Positions 16,451 through 23,763 of a stretch of 34,789 bases of DNA are shown one piece after another. Numbering within the stretch: position 1 is the stretch's first letter; every line of letters starts with the position of its first letter. This stretch comes from Gordonia desulfuricans NBRC 100010 (GTDB lineage Bacteria; Actinomycetota; Actinomycetes; Mycobacteriales; Mycobacteriaceae). The notes beneath the pieces were generated by a model. It was given only the letters and a program-made list of their open reading frames with translations. It did no database searches and was not told the origin of the DNA. Made by a program: the position numbers and the translations under genes. The stretch covers positions 1-34,789 of the forward strand of contig NZ_BCNF01000096.1 in the NCBI RefSeq assembly GCF_001485495.1. Direction: 5' to 3'.

Positions 16451-17829
16451 AGCCCGGTCACCACCCCGGCGCGATGCACCGTGAGCGGATCGAGTCCCCG
16501 CGCACCGAGCTCCCCGAAGACCTGCACCTCGTCCCCCTCGGTCACCGCGAGCAACAGGGGCCAGAGTCCTTCACCGTCGCGCAGCCCGACGGCGTCGCCG
16601 GTGCGGTCGATCAGTGCGGGGAGCCCGTCGGCGGTGGTGCCGAGCCGTCCGGTGATGATCACCGGGAACCCCGACATCCAGGGATCACCGGCCACCGCCG
16701 CAGCCCGGACACGACGGGCGGTGGCGAGGTCGGTGCCGGTGATCTCCGGGGTGGCCGGTTCCGCGATCTCCGCATCCTGCGCTGCCGATTCGGGGGTGTC
16801 GGGTGCGGGTGCCGGGTCGGTGTCGGCCGGGAGGCACCGATGGCCGGGCGCCCCCGGATAGAAGTGCAGCGCGGCGTGGCCCACCTGGCCGACGGGTGGC
16901 CGGGCCGGGAGGGTGCCGCCGGCCGGGGCGTAGTCGAGGATCAGACCGAAGCGCCCGGTGTGGGCACCGCGCAACCAGGTGCGCCGGGCCTGCAGGTGGT
17001 CTTCCTCGGTGTCCCGGCGGCCGAGCACCAGCCAGTCGTCGACGACGGCGGGCCGGGCCAGCACGTCGGCCTTGGCCACCGGGTAGCCGATATGGCGACG
17101 CACCGTGGCGGCGAGTTCGTCGGGGAGGCCGGGCAGTCGGTCGTGGGCGGCGGCCAGCGACCACAGGGCGCCGAACTCCTGCAGCAGCCGAGACGGCCAG
17201 TCGGCACGGGAGTCGGTGGCGTCGTCGGGTGCGTAGAGCACCGCGGGCAGCCGGCGGACGCGATTGGCCATCCCGGGGACCTGCGCGTCCACCAGGCGGG
17301 CGGCGACGGCGTCGAATCGGGCGTAGGCATCGGCCTCGAGCCCCGCGAGTCCGTGTCCGACCTGGTCACCGAGCCACATCCGCAGTTCGTCGAGACCGGT
17401 GGTGACGCGTTCGGCGCGCTGGGCCGCATTCTTGGCCGCCCGCTCCGGGTCCTTCGGCGCGGCCGCTGCTGAGGGTGTGGCGGCGGCTCGTGCGGCGCGC
17501 CCGGCGAGCCATGCGGCGGCGTGGTCGGCGGGTTCACCCGCGTCAGGGACGCCGCCCTCGCTCCACAACAGCAGCAGACCGAGGACGTGTTTACAGGGGA
17601 ACTTCCGCGACGGACACGAGCACGTGTAGGCGGGCCCCGACAGTTCGACGACCGCCTGATAGGGCTTCTTGCCGCTGCCCGCACATGATCCCCACACCAC
17701 CCGATCGGTGGCCCCGGTGTCACTCCACGGCACCGGTGAGCCGAGTTTGCGGCCCGCCGCGGCCGACGACGCGTCCGGCGCGAGCGCCAGCACCTGTTGC
17801 GTCGGCCATCGGTCCCCCATGCCGACCAA
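16447..17829 (-). CDS. SWIM zinc-finger protein
   Basis: A 460-residue protein, first gene of the five-gene operon. The SWIM motif CxCx6CxH is YTCSCPSRKFPCKHVLGLLLL (C70, C72, C79, H81), a zinc-binding module that binds DNA or proteins. The rest has no recognised domain: a variable Ala/Pro-rich middle (APDTPESAAQDAE), and a C-terminal part with strand-rich segments (VIITGRLGTTADGLPALIDRTGDAVGL ... DEVQVFGELGARGLDPLTV) that may form an OB-like or SH3-like fold. The TTG at 17829 has GGAGG (plus 17841-17845) eleven bases upstream; the ATG at 17820 is the alternative and would shorten it by three residues. Only 42 bases separate it from the divergent LLM oxidoreductase. Confidence 0.88.
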   Translation of the reverse strand: MVGMGDRWPTQQVLALAPDASSAAAGRKLGSPVPWSDTGATDRVVWGSCAGSGKKPYQAVVELSGPAYTCSCPSRKFPCKHVLGLLLLWSEGGVPDAGEPADHAAAWLAGRAARAAATPSAAAAPKDPERAAKNAAQRAERVTTGLDELRMWLGDQVGHGLAGLEADAYARFDAVAARLVDAQVPGMANRVRRLPAVLYAPDDATDSRADWPSRLLQEFGALWSLAAAHDRLPGLPDELAATVRRHIGYPVAKADVLARPAVVDDWLVLGRRDTEEDHLQARRTWLRGAHTGRFGLILDYAPAGGTLPARPPVGQVGHAALHFYPGAPGHRCLPADTDPAPAPDTPESAAQDAEIAEPATPEITGTDLATARRVRAAAVAGDPWMSGFPVIITGRLGTTADGLPALIDRTGDAVGLRDGEGLWPLLLAVTEGDEVQVFGELGARGLDPLTVHRAGVVTGL

Positions 17830-17859
17830 TCAACCACACACCTCCGACAACGGGCTGGA

Positions 17860-17871
17860 TAGGCTCGTCGG
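17860..17871 (+). promoter_or_regulatory. -10 box for leaderless LLM-oxidoreductase mRNA
   Basis: TAGGCT at 17860-17865 is followed by six bases and then the GTG start at 17872, with no Shine-Dalgarno. This matches the arrangement upstream of the GntR gene. It shares a 42-base divergent spacer with the SWIM operon, so the two promoters must overlap or be back to back. Confidence 0.5.
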
Positions 17872-18741
17872 GTGCGTATCGGCATCTGCATACTCCCGGA
17901 CCTGACCTGGCGCCAGTCGCGACCGCTGTACGAGCGGGCGGAGGCGATGGGCTTCGACCATGTGTGGACCTACGACCATCTGGTGTGGGGCGGCCTGCCC
18001 GACTCGCGGTGGTTCTCCTGTGTCCCGACGCTGACCGCGGCGGCCACGGCCACCTCGACCATCGGGCTCGGCACGTTCGTCGCCTCGCCGAACTTCCGGC
18101 ATCCGGTGTCGTTCGCCCGGGAGATCCAGACCCTGATCGACATCTCCGACGGCCGGCTGCTGGTGGGCCTGGGTGCGGGTGGCACCCCCGACGACACCGT
18201 CCTCGGCGCCGACCGGCTCCCGCCCAAACAGCGCGTCGACCGGCTGCAGGAGTTCACCGACCTGCTCGACCGCACGTTGCGCGACGATCACGTCGACTTC
18301 GACGGCACCTACTACTCGGCGCGGGACATGCGGCTGGTGGGCGGCTCGGTCCGCGACCGGGTGCCGCTGTTGCTCGCCGGGAACGGACCGCGGTCGGTGC
18401 GCTACGCCGCCCGTACCGGCGACGGCTGGGTCACCACCGGTACCGCGGCCGACGGTCTCGACGACTGGTTCGACGGGATCGCCCGCAACTGCGAGGTGCT
18501 CGACGAGGCGTTGTCGGCGGCCGGACGCACCGCGGGGTTCCGCCGCTACATCAGCCTGGACACGTCGCCGGGCACCGCATTCGAGAGTGTCGATCTGTAC
18601 GACGAGATGATCGGGCGCGCAGCCGAACTCGGCTTCACCGACGTGATCGTGCACTGGCCGCGGGACACCGAGCCCTACCGTGCGTCGGAGCGAGTCCTCG
18701 AGGCGGTCGTCGCCCGCGGCCTGCATGGTGTGCGAGACTGA
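17872..18741 (+). CDS. LLM-class F420-dependent oxidoreductase
   Basis: A 289-residue luciferase-like monooxygenase fold (TIM barrel). Typical elements are MRIGICILPDLTW, AEAMGFDHVWTYDHLVW, TSTIGLGTFVASPNFRHPVSFAREIQTLIDISDGRLLVGLGAG, and LLLAGNGPRSVRYAARTGDGWVTTG. The last is the usual cofactor phosphate-binding segment. The ASPNFRHP segment favours F420 over FMN, but that is inference. GTG at 17872 is set by the leaderless promoter. Cytosolic; substrate unknown. It is divergent from the SWIM operon and upstream of an SDR, separated from it by a palindrome. Confidence 0.88.
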   Translation: MRIGICILPDLTWRQSRPLYERAEAMGFDHVWTYDHLVWGGLPDSRWFSCVPTLTAAATATSTIGLGTFVASPNFRHPVSFAREIQTLIDISDGRLLVGLGAGGTPDDTVLGADRLPPKQRVDRLQEFTDLLDRTLRDDHVDFDGTYYSARDMRLVGGSVRDRVPLLLAGNGPRSVRYAARTGDGWVTTGTAADGLDDWFDGIARNCEVLDEALSAAGRTAGFRRYISLDTSPGTAFESVDLYDEMIGRAAELGFTDVIVHWPRDTEPYRASERVLEAVVARGLHGVRD

Positions 18742-18752
18742 TCACACATCAT

Positions 18753-18772
18753 CTGACATGACGGCATGTCAG
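18753..18772. promoter_or_regulatory. Perfect palindrome upstream of SDR gene
   Basis: CTGACATGACGGCATGTCAG is an 8-base perfect inverted repeat around ACGG. It ends 19 bases before the SDR start at 18792, overlapping where a promoter should be. Its size and symmetry fit a TetR-type dimer site. No TetR gene is adjacent; the one at 23045-23620 has its own distinct palindrome, so the cognate regulator is probably elsewhere. Confidence 0.55.
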
Positions 18773-18791
18773 TTAGGGGAGGCGGGGCAGG

Positions 18792-19643
18792 ATGACGACG
18801 ACACAACCCATCGCCGGGCGCGTGGTGGCCATCACCGGCGGCGCGCAGGGCATCGGACGCGAGATCGCCGCGGCACTCGCAGCGGAAGGTGCACGTGTGG
18901 CGATCGGCGACCGCGATCTGCCCGCCGCCGAACGCAGCGCCACCGAATTACCCGGTGACGTGGCCGCTTTCGCCCTCGACGTGACCGACACCGACTCGTT
19001 CCGCGGATTCCTCGACGCCACCGAGGCACAGCTGGGGCCGATCGACGTGCTGGTCAACAATGCCGGGGTGATGTGGGTCGGCCCGTTCGACACCGAACCC
19101 GACGCCGCCACCGATCGGATGCTGGCGGTCAATCTGCACGGCGTCATCCGCGGCGTCCGGCTGGCCGCACCCCGGATGCGTCACCGCGGCCGCGGCCACA
19201 TCGTGACCGTGGCGTCGGCGGCGTCGCGACTGGCCCCGCCCGGGGAGGCCTCGTACGCGGCCAGCAAGCACGGCGTGCTCGGCTATCTGACCGCGGTGCG
19301 CGAGGAACTGCGGGGCAGCGGCGTGGAGTTGTCGATGATCATGCCGACCGTCGTCGACACCGAACTCGCCAAGGGCACCGCCACCGGTGCCGCGGCGATG
19401 CTCACCCCCGCCGACGTCGCGACCGCGGTGGTCAAGGTGATCGGCCGCCCCCGGTTCGAGGTCAATCTGCCCGGCTACGTCGGCCCTCTGGTGCGGGTGT
19501 CCCATGTCCTGCCGCAACGGGTCCGGGATCTCCTGATGCGGGTGGCGGTGCCGAATCAGGTCAAGGCGGTCCGCGGATCGGACACCCGCGCCGCCTACGA
19601 GGCGCAGGTCCTGCACGCCGACGACGGTCGACCCGGGCGATAG
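18792..19643 (+). CDS. Short-chain dehydrogenase/reductase (SDR)
   Basis: A 283-residue classical SDR. The NAD(P)-binding motif is VVAITGGAQGIGREIAAAL (TGxxxGIG near residues 16-23), followed by an acidic GDRDLP after the second strand, which favours NAD(H). Also present are NNAGVMWVGPF, the catalytic serine region TVASAASRLAPPGEASYAASKHGV with YxxxK, and a C-terminal extension past 250. GGGGAGGCGGGG precedes the ATG at 18792. A palindromic operator-like site lies just upstream. The C-terminal segment FEVNLPGYVGPLVRVSHVLPQRVRDLLMRV resembles lipid- or steroid-handling SDRs, but the substrate is not determined. Confidence 0.92.
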   Translation: MTTTQPIAGRVVAITGGAQGIGREIAAALAAEGARVAIGDRDLPAAERSATELPGDVAAFALDVTDTDSFRGFLDATEAQLGPIDVLVNNAGVMWVGPFDTEPDAATDRMLAVNLHGVIRGVRLAAPRMRHRGRGHIVTVASAASRLAPPGEASYAASKHGVLGYLTAVREELRGSGVELSMIMPTVVDTELAKGTATGAAAMLTPADVATAVVKVIGRPRFEVNLPGYVGPLVRVSHVLPQRVRDLLMRVAVPNQVKAVRGSDTRAAYEAQVLHADDGRPGR

Positions 19644-19717
19644 GCGGCGAGCGCCGAACCGGACGACACCGGTCCACGCAAATCGGCGACTTCAGCAACT
19701 CCTCAGCGCGTGCCGCG

Positions 19718-19723
19718 GATACT
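19718..19723 (+). promoter_or_regulatory. Possible -10 box for leaderless DUF2231 mRNA
   Basis: GATACT (19718-19723) is followed by seven bases and the ATG at 19731, and no Shine-Dalgarno is visible. The spacing fits a leaderless start, but the hexamer is only a fair match to a -10 box. Confidence 0.3.
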
Positions 19724-19730
19724 GCAGCCC

Positions 19731-20204
19731 ATGGACACCATTCGCGGGCTCCCGGCTCACCCGCTCTTCGTGCATCTGACCGTGGTCGTGATCCCACTCG
19801 CCGCGATCCTGGGTCTGCTCGCGGTCCTCTGGCCCGCCGCCCGCCGCCGGCTCGGCTGGTTCACCCCGCTGGTCGCACTCGTGGCGATGATCGCCACCCC
19901 ACTGACCACCTCGGCCGGCGAAGCCCTGGAGAAGGTGACCCCGAAGACACCCGACCTGGAGCATCACACCGAACTCGGCGGCATGATGATCGGCTGGGTG
20001 GCTCCCCTGTTCGTCACGATCGTGCTGTTCTGGGCGCTCCACGAAGAGGCCATCATGTCCCGCCTGCCGGTCACCGTCTCACCCGGAGTCGCCCGCATCG
20101 TGAGCATCGTGTTGGGTGCCGGGGTGATCGTCACGGCGATCGGCTCGATCGTGATGATCTATCTGGTCGGCGATTCAGGCGCCCGCTCGGTCTGGGCGGG
20201 GTAG
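19731..20204 (+). CDS. DUF2231-type four-helix membrane protein
   Basis: A 157-residue integral membrane protein with about four hydrophobic helices: LFVHLTVVVIPLAAILGLLAVL, WFTPLVALVAMIATPL, MMIGWVAPLFVTIVLFWAL and IVSIVLGAGVIVTAIGSIVMIYLVG. The opening GLPAHPLFVHLTVVVIPLA, with its His-Pro-Leu-x-Val-His motif, is the DUF2231 signature; the paired histidines suggest haem or metal binding, which is inference. The ATG at 19731 is chosen over a GTG at 19710 because homology begins with MDTIRGLPAHP. It stands between the SDR and the crotonase on the same strand with gaps of 87 and 97 bases. Confidence 0.8.
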   Translation: MDTIRGLPAHPLFVHLTVVVIPLAAILGLLAVLWPAARRRLGWFTPLVALVAMIATPLTTSAGEALEKVTPKTPDLEHHTELGGMMIGWVAPLFVTIVLFWALHEEAIMSRLPVTVSPGVARIVSIVLGAGVIVTAIGSIVMIYLVGDSGARSVWAG

Positions 20205-20301
20205 CCCACACGTCGGTGTGAGCGGGGCGGCCCGAACCTGTGGCCCGGCTCACCGCTACGGTCGGTGCAGGTCCCCCGCACCGACCGTGAAAGGCCACGC
20301 C

Positions 20302-21078
20302 ATGGACACCCCCCTCGACATCGCCACCTCCGGACCGGTCCAGGTCTGGACGATCAACTCGCCCGACGTCGGCAATGCGATCACCGGCACGGAGTTCGTG
20401 AAGGCCTTCGAGGCGGCGGTGGACGCGGCGAACGCCGACCTCGAGGTGCGGGCGATCGTCCTCACCGGCGCGGGCAAGATCTTCTCCGCCGGCGGCAACG
20501 TCAAGGAGATGGCCGATCGCACCGGGATGTTCGGCGTCGACGAGCGCGCGCAGCGCCGCGCCTACGTCGACGGCATCCAGCGCATCCCGCGGGCGTTCTC
20601 GCGACTCGAGGTGCCGATCATCGCGGCGGTCAACGGCGCCTCGGTGGGAGCCGGCTGCGACCTGGCGATGATGTGCGACATCCGGATCGCCTCCGAGCGT
20701 GCGTCCTTCGCCGAGAGCTTCGTGCAGGTCGGCCTGATCCCCGGCGACGGCGGCACCTGGTTCCTGCCCCGCGCCGTCGGCTATGCACGTGCCGCCGAGA
20801 TGACCTTCACCGGTGACAGGGTCGACGCCGCCACCGCCCTCGAGTGGGGGATGGTCAGCCTCGTGGTTCCCCATGACGAGTTGCTCGCCGCCGCACGGGA
20901 ACTGGCCGACCGGATCACCAAGAACCCGTCCGAGGCACTCCGGATGGCCAAGCGCCTGCTTCAGGAATCGCGCACCAGTCCACTGGAATCCGTGCTCGGG
21001 ATGGCCGCGTCGATGCAGCCGCTGGCACACCTGTCGCCCGAGCACTCCTCGCGGATCTCCCGCTGGCGCACCAGCTGA
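20302..21078 (+). CDS. Enoyl-CoA hydratase/isomerase (crotonase) family protein
   Basis: A 258-residue crotonase. The CoA oxyanion-hole segments are present (VLTGAGKIFSAGGNVKEM and AAVNGASVGAGCDLAMMCDIRIAS). By eye, both glutamates of classical enoyl-CoA hydratase are replaced: the first aligns with Asp in GCDLAMM, the second with Phe in FAESFVQVG. The segment ESFVQVGLIPGDGGTWFLPRAVG is closer to PaaG-like ring-enoyl-CoA isomerases. Hydration by the textbook mechanism is therefore unlikely and isomerase activity is more plausible. GAAAGG precedes the ATG at 20302. The 3' 118 bases overlap the C-terminal coding region of the opposite-strand EamA transporter. Confidence 0.88.
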   Translation: MDTPLDIATSGPVQVWTINSPDVGNAITGTEFVKAFEAAVDAANADLEVRAIVLTGAGKIFSAGGNVKEMADRTGMFGVDERAQRRAYVDGIQRIPRAFSRLEVPIIAAVNGASVGAGCDLAMMCDIRIASERASFAESFVQVGLIPGDGGTWFLPRAVGYARAAEMTFTGDRVDAATALEWGMVSLVVPHDELLAAARELADRITKNPSEALRMAKRLLQESRTSPLESVLGMAASMQPLAHLSPEHSSRISRWRTS

Positions 21079-21938
21079 GCCGACGATCGCGCCTGCGTCA
21101 GCGTGGCACCGACGCTGGCGAAGATCACCAGGACGATGGCCGTGGCCCGGATCGGGGGAAGCCCCTGTCCGAGCAGCATCCAGCCCACCAGTGCTGCGGC
21201 CATCGGTTCCAGACTCAGCAGCACGCCGAAGACGTGGCGTGGAATCCGGCGCAGCGCAGCGAGTTCGAGCGTGTACGGGATCACCGACGACAACACCGCC
21301 ATCCCCACCGCCAGCAGGACGATCGTGGCGTCGACGTGGGCGTGGACCAGCCCCGGTAGGCCGACGGGCAGCACTCCCACCGCAGCGATCATCACCGCGA
21401 CGGCAAGCCCCCCGCTGCCCTGAATACGCTCTCCGACAACCGAACTGGTGAGGATGTAGCCGGCCCATGCCGCGCCCGCGGCCAGCGCGAATCCGACGCC
21501 GACCAGGTCGAGGCCGACGGTGTCGAGGACGCTCTCCACACCCAGCAGGGTCATCGCCAGCAGGGCGAGGCCCACCCATGCGAGATCGGCGCGCCGGCGC
21601 GAGAGCACCGCCGCCAGCACCAGGGGACCGAGGAATTCGATGGAGACGGCCACACCGAGCGGGATGCGGGCGATCGCGGCATAGAAGAAGCCGTTCATCA
21701 GGGCCATCGCGAGGCCGAACGCGAGCACCGACCGCCACTGCGGCCGGGTCCAGCCGCCGATCCGCGGCCGGGCCACCGCACACAGCACGATCCCCGAGAT
21801 CGCCAGGCGCAGCACCGTGGTACCCCAGGAACCGAGCGCGGGGAAGAGATTCGCCGCCAGTCCGGCACCGAACTGCAGCGAGATACACGATCCGGCGACG
21901 AGGGCCACTGCCTGCCGGGTACCCCCGGCGGATCTCAT
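20961..21938 (-). CDS. EamA/RhtA-type drug-metabolite transporter
   Basis: A 325-residue membrane protein with ten predicted helices in two five-helix EamA repeats, for example LRLAISGIVLCAVARPRIGGW, FLGPLVLAAVLSRRRADLAWVGLALLAM and VLSSVIPYTLELAALRRIPRHVFGVLLSLEPMAAALVGWMLLGQ. It resembles RhtA-type exporters of amino acids or related metabolites. I chose the ATG at 21938 because GGGAG lies about eight bases upstream; ATG at 21956 and GTG at 21959 are possible. About 45 residues after the last helix (from TQARSSAQLVRQR) are hydrophilic and lie antisense to the end of the crotonase gene, an unusually long convergent overlap. It is divergent from a LysR gene that may control it. Confidence 0.88.
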   Translation of the reverse strand: MRSAGGTRQAVALVAGSCISLQFGAGLAANLFPALGSWGTTVLRLAISGIVLCAVARPRIGGWTRPQWRSVLAFGLAMALMNGFFYAAIARIPLGVAVSIEFLGPLVLAAVLSRRRADLAWVGLALLAMTLLGVESVLDTVGLDLVGVGFALAAGAAWAGYILTSSVVGERIQGSGGLAVAVMIAAVGVLPVGLPGLVHAHVDATIVLLAVGMAVLSSVIPYTLELAALRRIPRHVFGVLLSLEPMAAALVGWMLLGQGLPPIRATAIVLVIFASVGATLTQARSSAQLVRQREIREECSGDRCASGCIDAAIPSTDSSGLVRDS

Positions 21939-22016
21939 CTGGCGCACTCCCGTCATCACCGTCCCAGCATCCGCCCACAGATCACCTCAGTCCAGTTCAC
22001 GTTTCTTTCGATATCC

Positions 22017-22029
22017 AGTAAGTTCTACT
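22017..22029. promoter_or_regulatory. Candidate LysR binding site between EamA and LysR genes
   Basis: The 124-base divergent spacer contains an unusually AT-rich block around 22001-22038. In it AGTA-AGTTC-TACT is an imperfect dyad (22017-22029) of the size expected for a LysR recognition half. It fits control of both divergent genes by the LysR protein. Confidence 0.35.
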
Positions 22030-22062
22030 AATCTTTTGGCAGCCATCGATCCGGGAGATCCC

Positions 22063-22989
22063 ATGCTCAGCGTCCCGCGCCTGCGAATCCTGCGAGAGCT
22101 GCATCTGCGTGGCACCCTCGCGCAGGTCGCCGAGGCGCTCTCCTACACGCCGTCGGCCATCTCACAGCAGCTGTCGCTCCTGGAACGCGAGGCCGGGGTC
22201 CCCCTGCTCGAACGCGTCGGCCGTGGGGTGCGCCTCACCGATGCCGCATTGACCCTGGTCGGGCACACCGATGCGATCCTGGCCCGGCTCGAACAGGCCG
22301 AGGCCGACCTCGCCGCCACCCAGCCCGAGGTGCACGGCACGCTGCGGGTGGCGTCGTTCCAGAGCGTCGTCGTCGAGATCGCACCGTCGGTGCTCACCCT
22401 GCTCGACGCGGAGTACCCGCGACTGCAGATCGAGATCATCCAGCGCGAGGTCGACGACGCCTACAGCGGTCTGCTCTCACACGAGTTCGACGTGATCCTC
22501 GGTGAGGAGTTCCCCGGGCTGCCCGAGCCGGTCCGCCCCGGGGCCGATCGCGCCGACCTCGTCGACGACCCGATGTACCTCGTCGTCCCGGCCGAGGGAC
22601 CGTGGGCGTGCACCCCGGAGACGGTCGCCGAACTCGCCGACGTCCCGTGGGCACTCGACCCGCCCGACACCTCTGCCGGGGACTGGGCCCAACGCATGTG
22701 TCACGCCGCGGGTTTCGAACCGCGAATCCGGTTCGAGGGCCCCGACCCGATCCTGCACGCCCACCTCGTCCGCACCGGACATGCCCTCGCCTTCGTCCCC
22801 GCACTCATCGCCGGCCGCGATCCCCGCGGGATCGAACTGTTCGCCTTACCCGGCAACCCACGCCGCACGCTCTACACCGCCGCCCGGACCGGCCGCGCGC
22901 ATCACCCGGCGATCCGGGCGTTCCGCGACGCGATGGCACGCGTCGTCGCCGAGCGGCAACCGGCCGCACCCGTGCGGCAACTGCGGTGA
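22063..22989 (+). CDS. LysR-family transcriptional regulator
   Basis: A 308-residue regulator. Residues ~1-60 are the winged helix-turn-helix (RLRILRELHLRGTLAQVAEALSYTPSAISQQLSLLEREAGVPLLERVGRGVRLT). The remainder is a periplasmic-binding-protein-like effector domain (VHGTLRVASFQSVVVEIAPSVL ... HEFDVILGEEFPG). CGGGAGATCCC lies just before the ATG at 22063. It is divergent from the EamA transporter, a common arrangement in which LysR activates an exporter in response to its substrate. The effector is not predictable here. Confidence 0.92.
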   Translation: MLSVPRLRILRELHLRGTLAQVAEALSYTPSAISQQLSLLEREAGVPLLERVGRGVRLTDAALTLVGHTDAILARLEQAEADLAATQPEVHGTLRVASFQSVVVEIAPSVLTLLDAEYPRLQIEIIQREVDDAYSGLLSHEFDVILGEEFPGLPEPVRPGADRADLVDDPMYLVVPAEGPWACTPETVAELADVPWALDPPDTSAGDWAQRMCHAAGFEPRIRFEGPDPILHAHLVRTGHALAFVPALIAGRDPRGIELFALPGNPRRTLYTAARTGRAHHPAIRAFRDAMARVVAERQPAAPVRQLR

Positions 22990-23044
22990 GCGGGCACCGC
23001 CGTGTCGTCGGCCCGGTGCGGCGCAGGCCAGGCCTCCCCGACCC

Positions 23045-23620
23045 TCAGATCACCGGCAACGGCTGGGCCTGAGCAGGATTGAGACTGTCGAGCAACAGAC
23101 TGAGGTACCGGCGCCGTTCGGGCCCCGGCGGAACCGACCCGAACCCCGCGGCGATCATCGTGATCAGGTTGGGGATGTCGTCGGCGACGATGTCGGCCCG
23201 CAGATTCCCCGCCGCCTGCGCACGTGCGACCGCCGGGCCGATCGTCACCATGTTGCGTCGCATCAGCGTCCGCGTGGCGGTGGCGACGTTGCCCAGCGAC
23301 GCCGCCAGTCCGCGTTCACGGTCGAACACCTCGAGCAGGCGCTCCCCCAGTTGCAACAAGATCTCCCTGGGCGCATCGGTGCGTTCGAACTGCTCGAAGA
23401 TCGGCTGGATCTCGGCGGAGTACACCTCGTCGTAGACCGCCATCGCCAGCGCCTCCCGATTCGGGAAATGCCGGTACAGCGTGGCGATTCCCACCCCGGC
23501 CTCCTTGGCGATCCGGTTCAGCGTCCCGGAGCCGTCACCTGCGGAGAACACCTGCCGGGCGGCGTCGACGATCCTCGTCACACTCGCCATCGCATCGACC
23601 CGTAGCGCGGGCGAATCCAT
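23045..23620 (-). CDS. TetR-family transcriptional regulator
   Basis: A 191-residue repressor. The N-terminal helix-turn-helix is clear: ASVTRIVDAARQVFSAGDGSGTLNRIAKEAGVGIATLYRHFPNREALAMAVYDE. The rest is the helical ligand domain (ILLQLGERLLEVFDRERGLAASLGNVATATRTLM ... PNLITMIAAGFGSVPPGPERRRYLSLLLDSL). The ATG at 23620 has GGGAG nine bases upstream; an ATG at 23629 is too close to that sequence. It is divergent from the MMPL transporter, and the spacer holds palindromes (23658-23698), so it most likely represses the transporter and itself. Confidence 0.9.
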   Translation of the reverse strand: MDSPALRVDAMASVTRIVDAARQVFSAGDGSGTLNRIAKEAGVGIATLYRHFPNREALAMAVYDEVYSAEIQPIFEQFERTDAPREILLQLGERLLEVFDRERGLAASLGNVATATRTLMRRNMVTIGPAVARAQAAGNLRADIVADDIPNLITMIAAGFGSVPPGPERRRYLSLLLDSLNPAQAQPLPVI

Positions 23621-23657
23621 ACCCACCATCTCCCGTCAGCGTTTGACAACCCCCCAC

Positions 23658-23698
23658 AAGTGATAGCAGACTCCCGCAGCGATAGTTGACTATCACTT
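23658..23698. promoter_or_regulatory. Candidate TetR operator between TetR and MMPL genes
   Basis: GATAGTTGACTATC (23681-23694) is a perfect 5-base dyad around TTGA. A wider perfect inverted repeat joins AAGTGATAG (23658-23666) with CTATCACTT (23690-23698), so half-site GTGATAG/CTATCAC occurs on both sides. The block lies in the 143-base divergent spacer, where the shared promoters should be. Confidence 0.6.
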
Positions 23699-23763
23699 TT
23701 GCATCGCCGTTCCCCTGGCACGGACAGGCGGCCGGCGCCCACCACAGAGAGGCCGGACATCAG

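Noticed and set aside
22994..23019. Terminator between the LysR and TetR genes (GCACCG ... CGGTGC)
   Set aside because: Only a 6-base stem with a 14-base loop, which is too weak to support.
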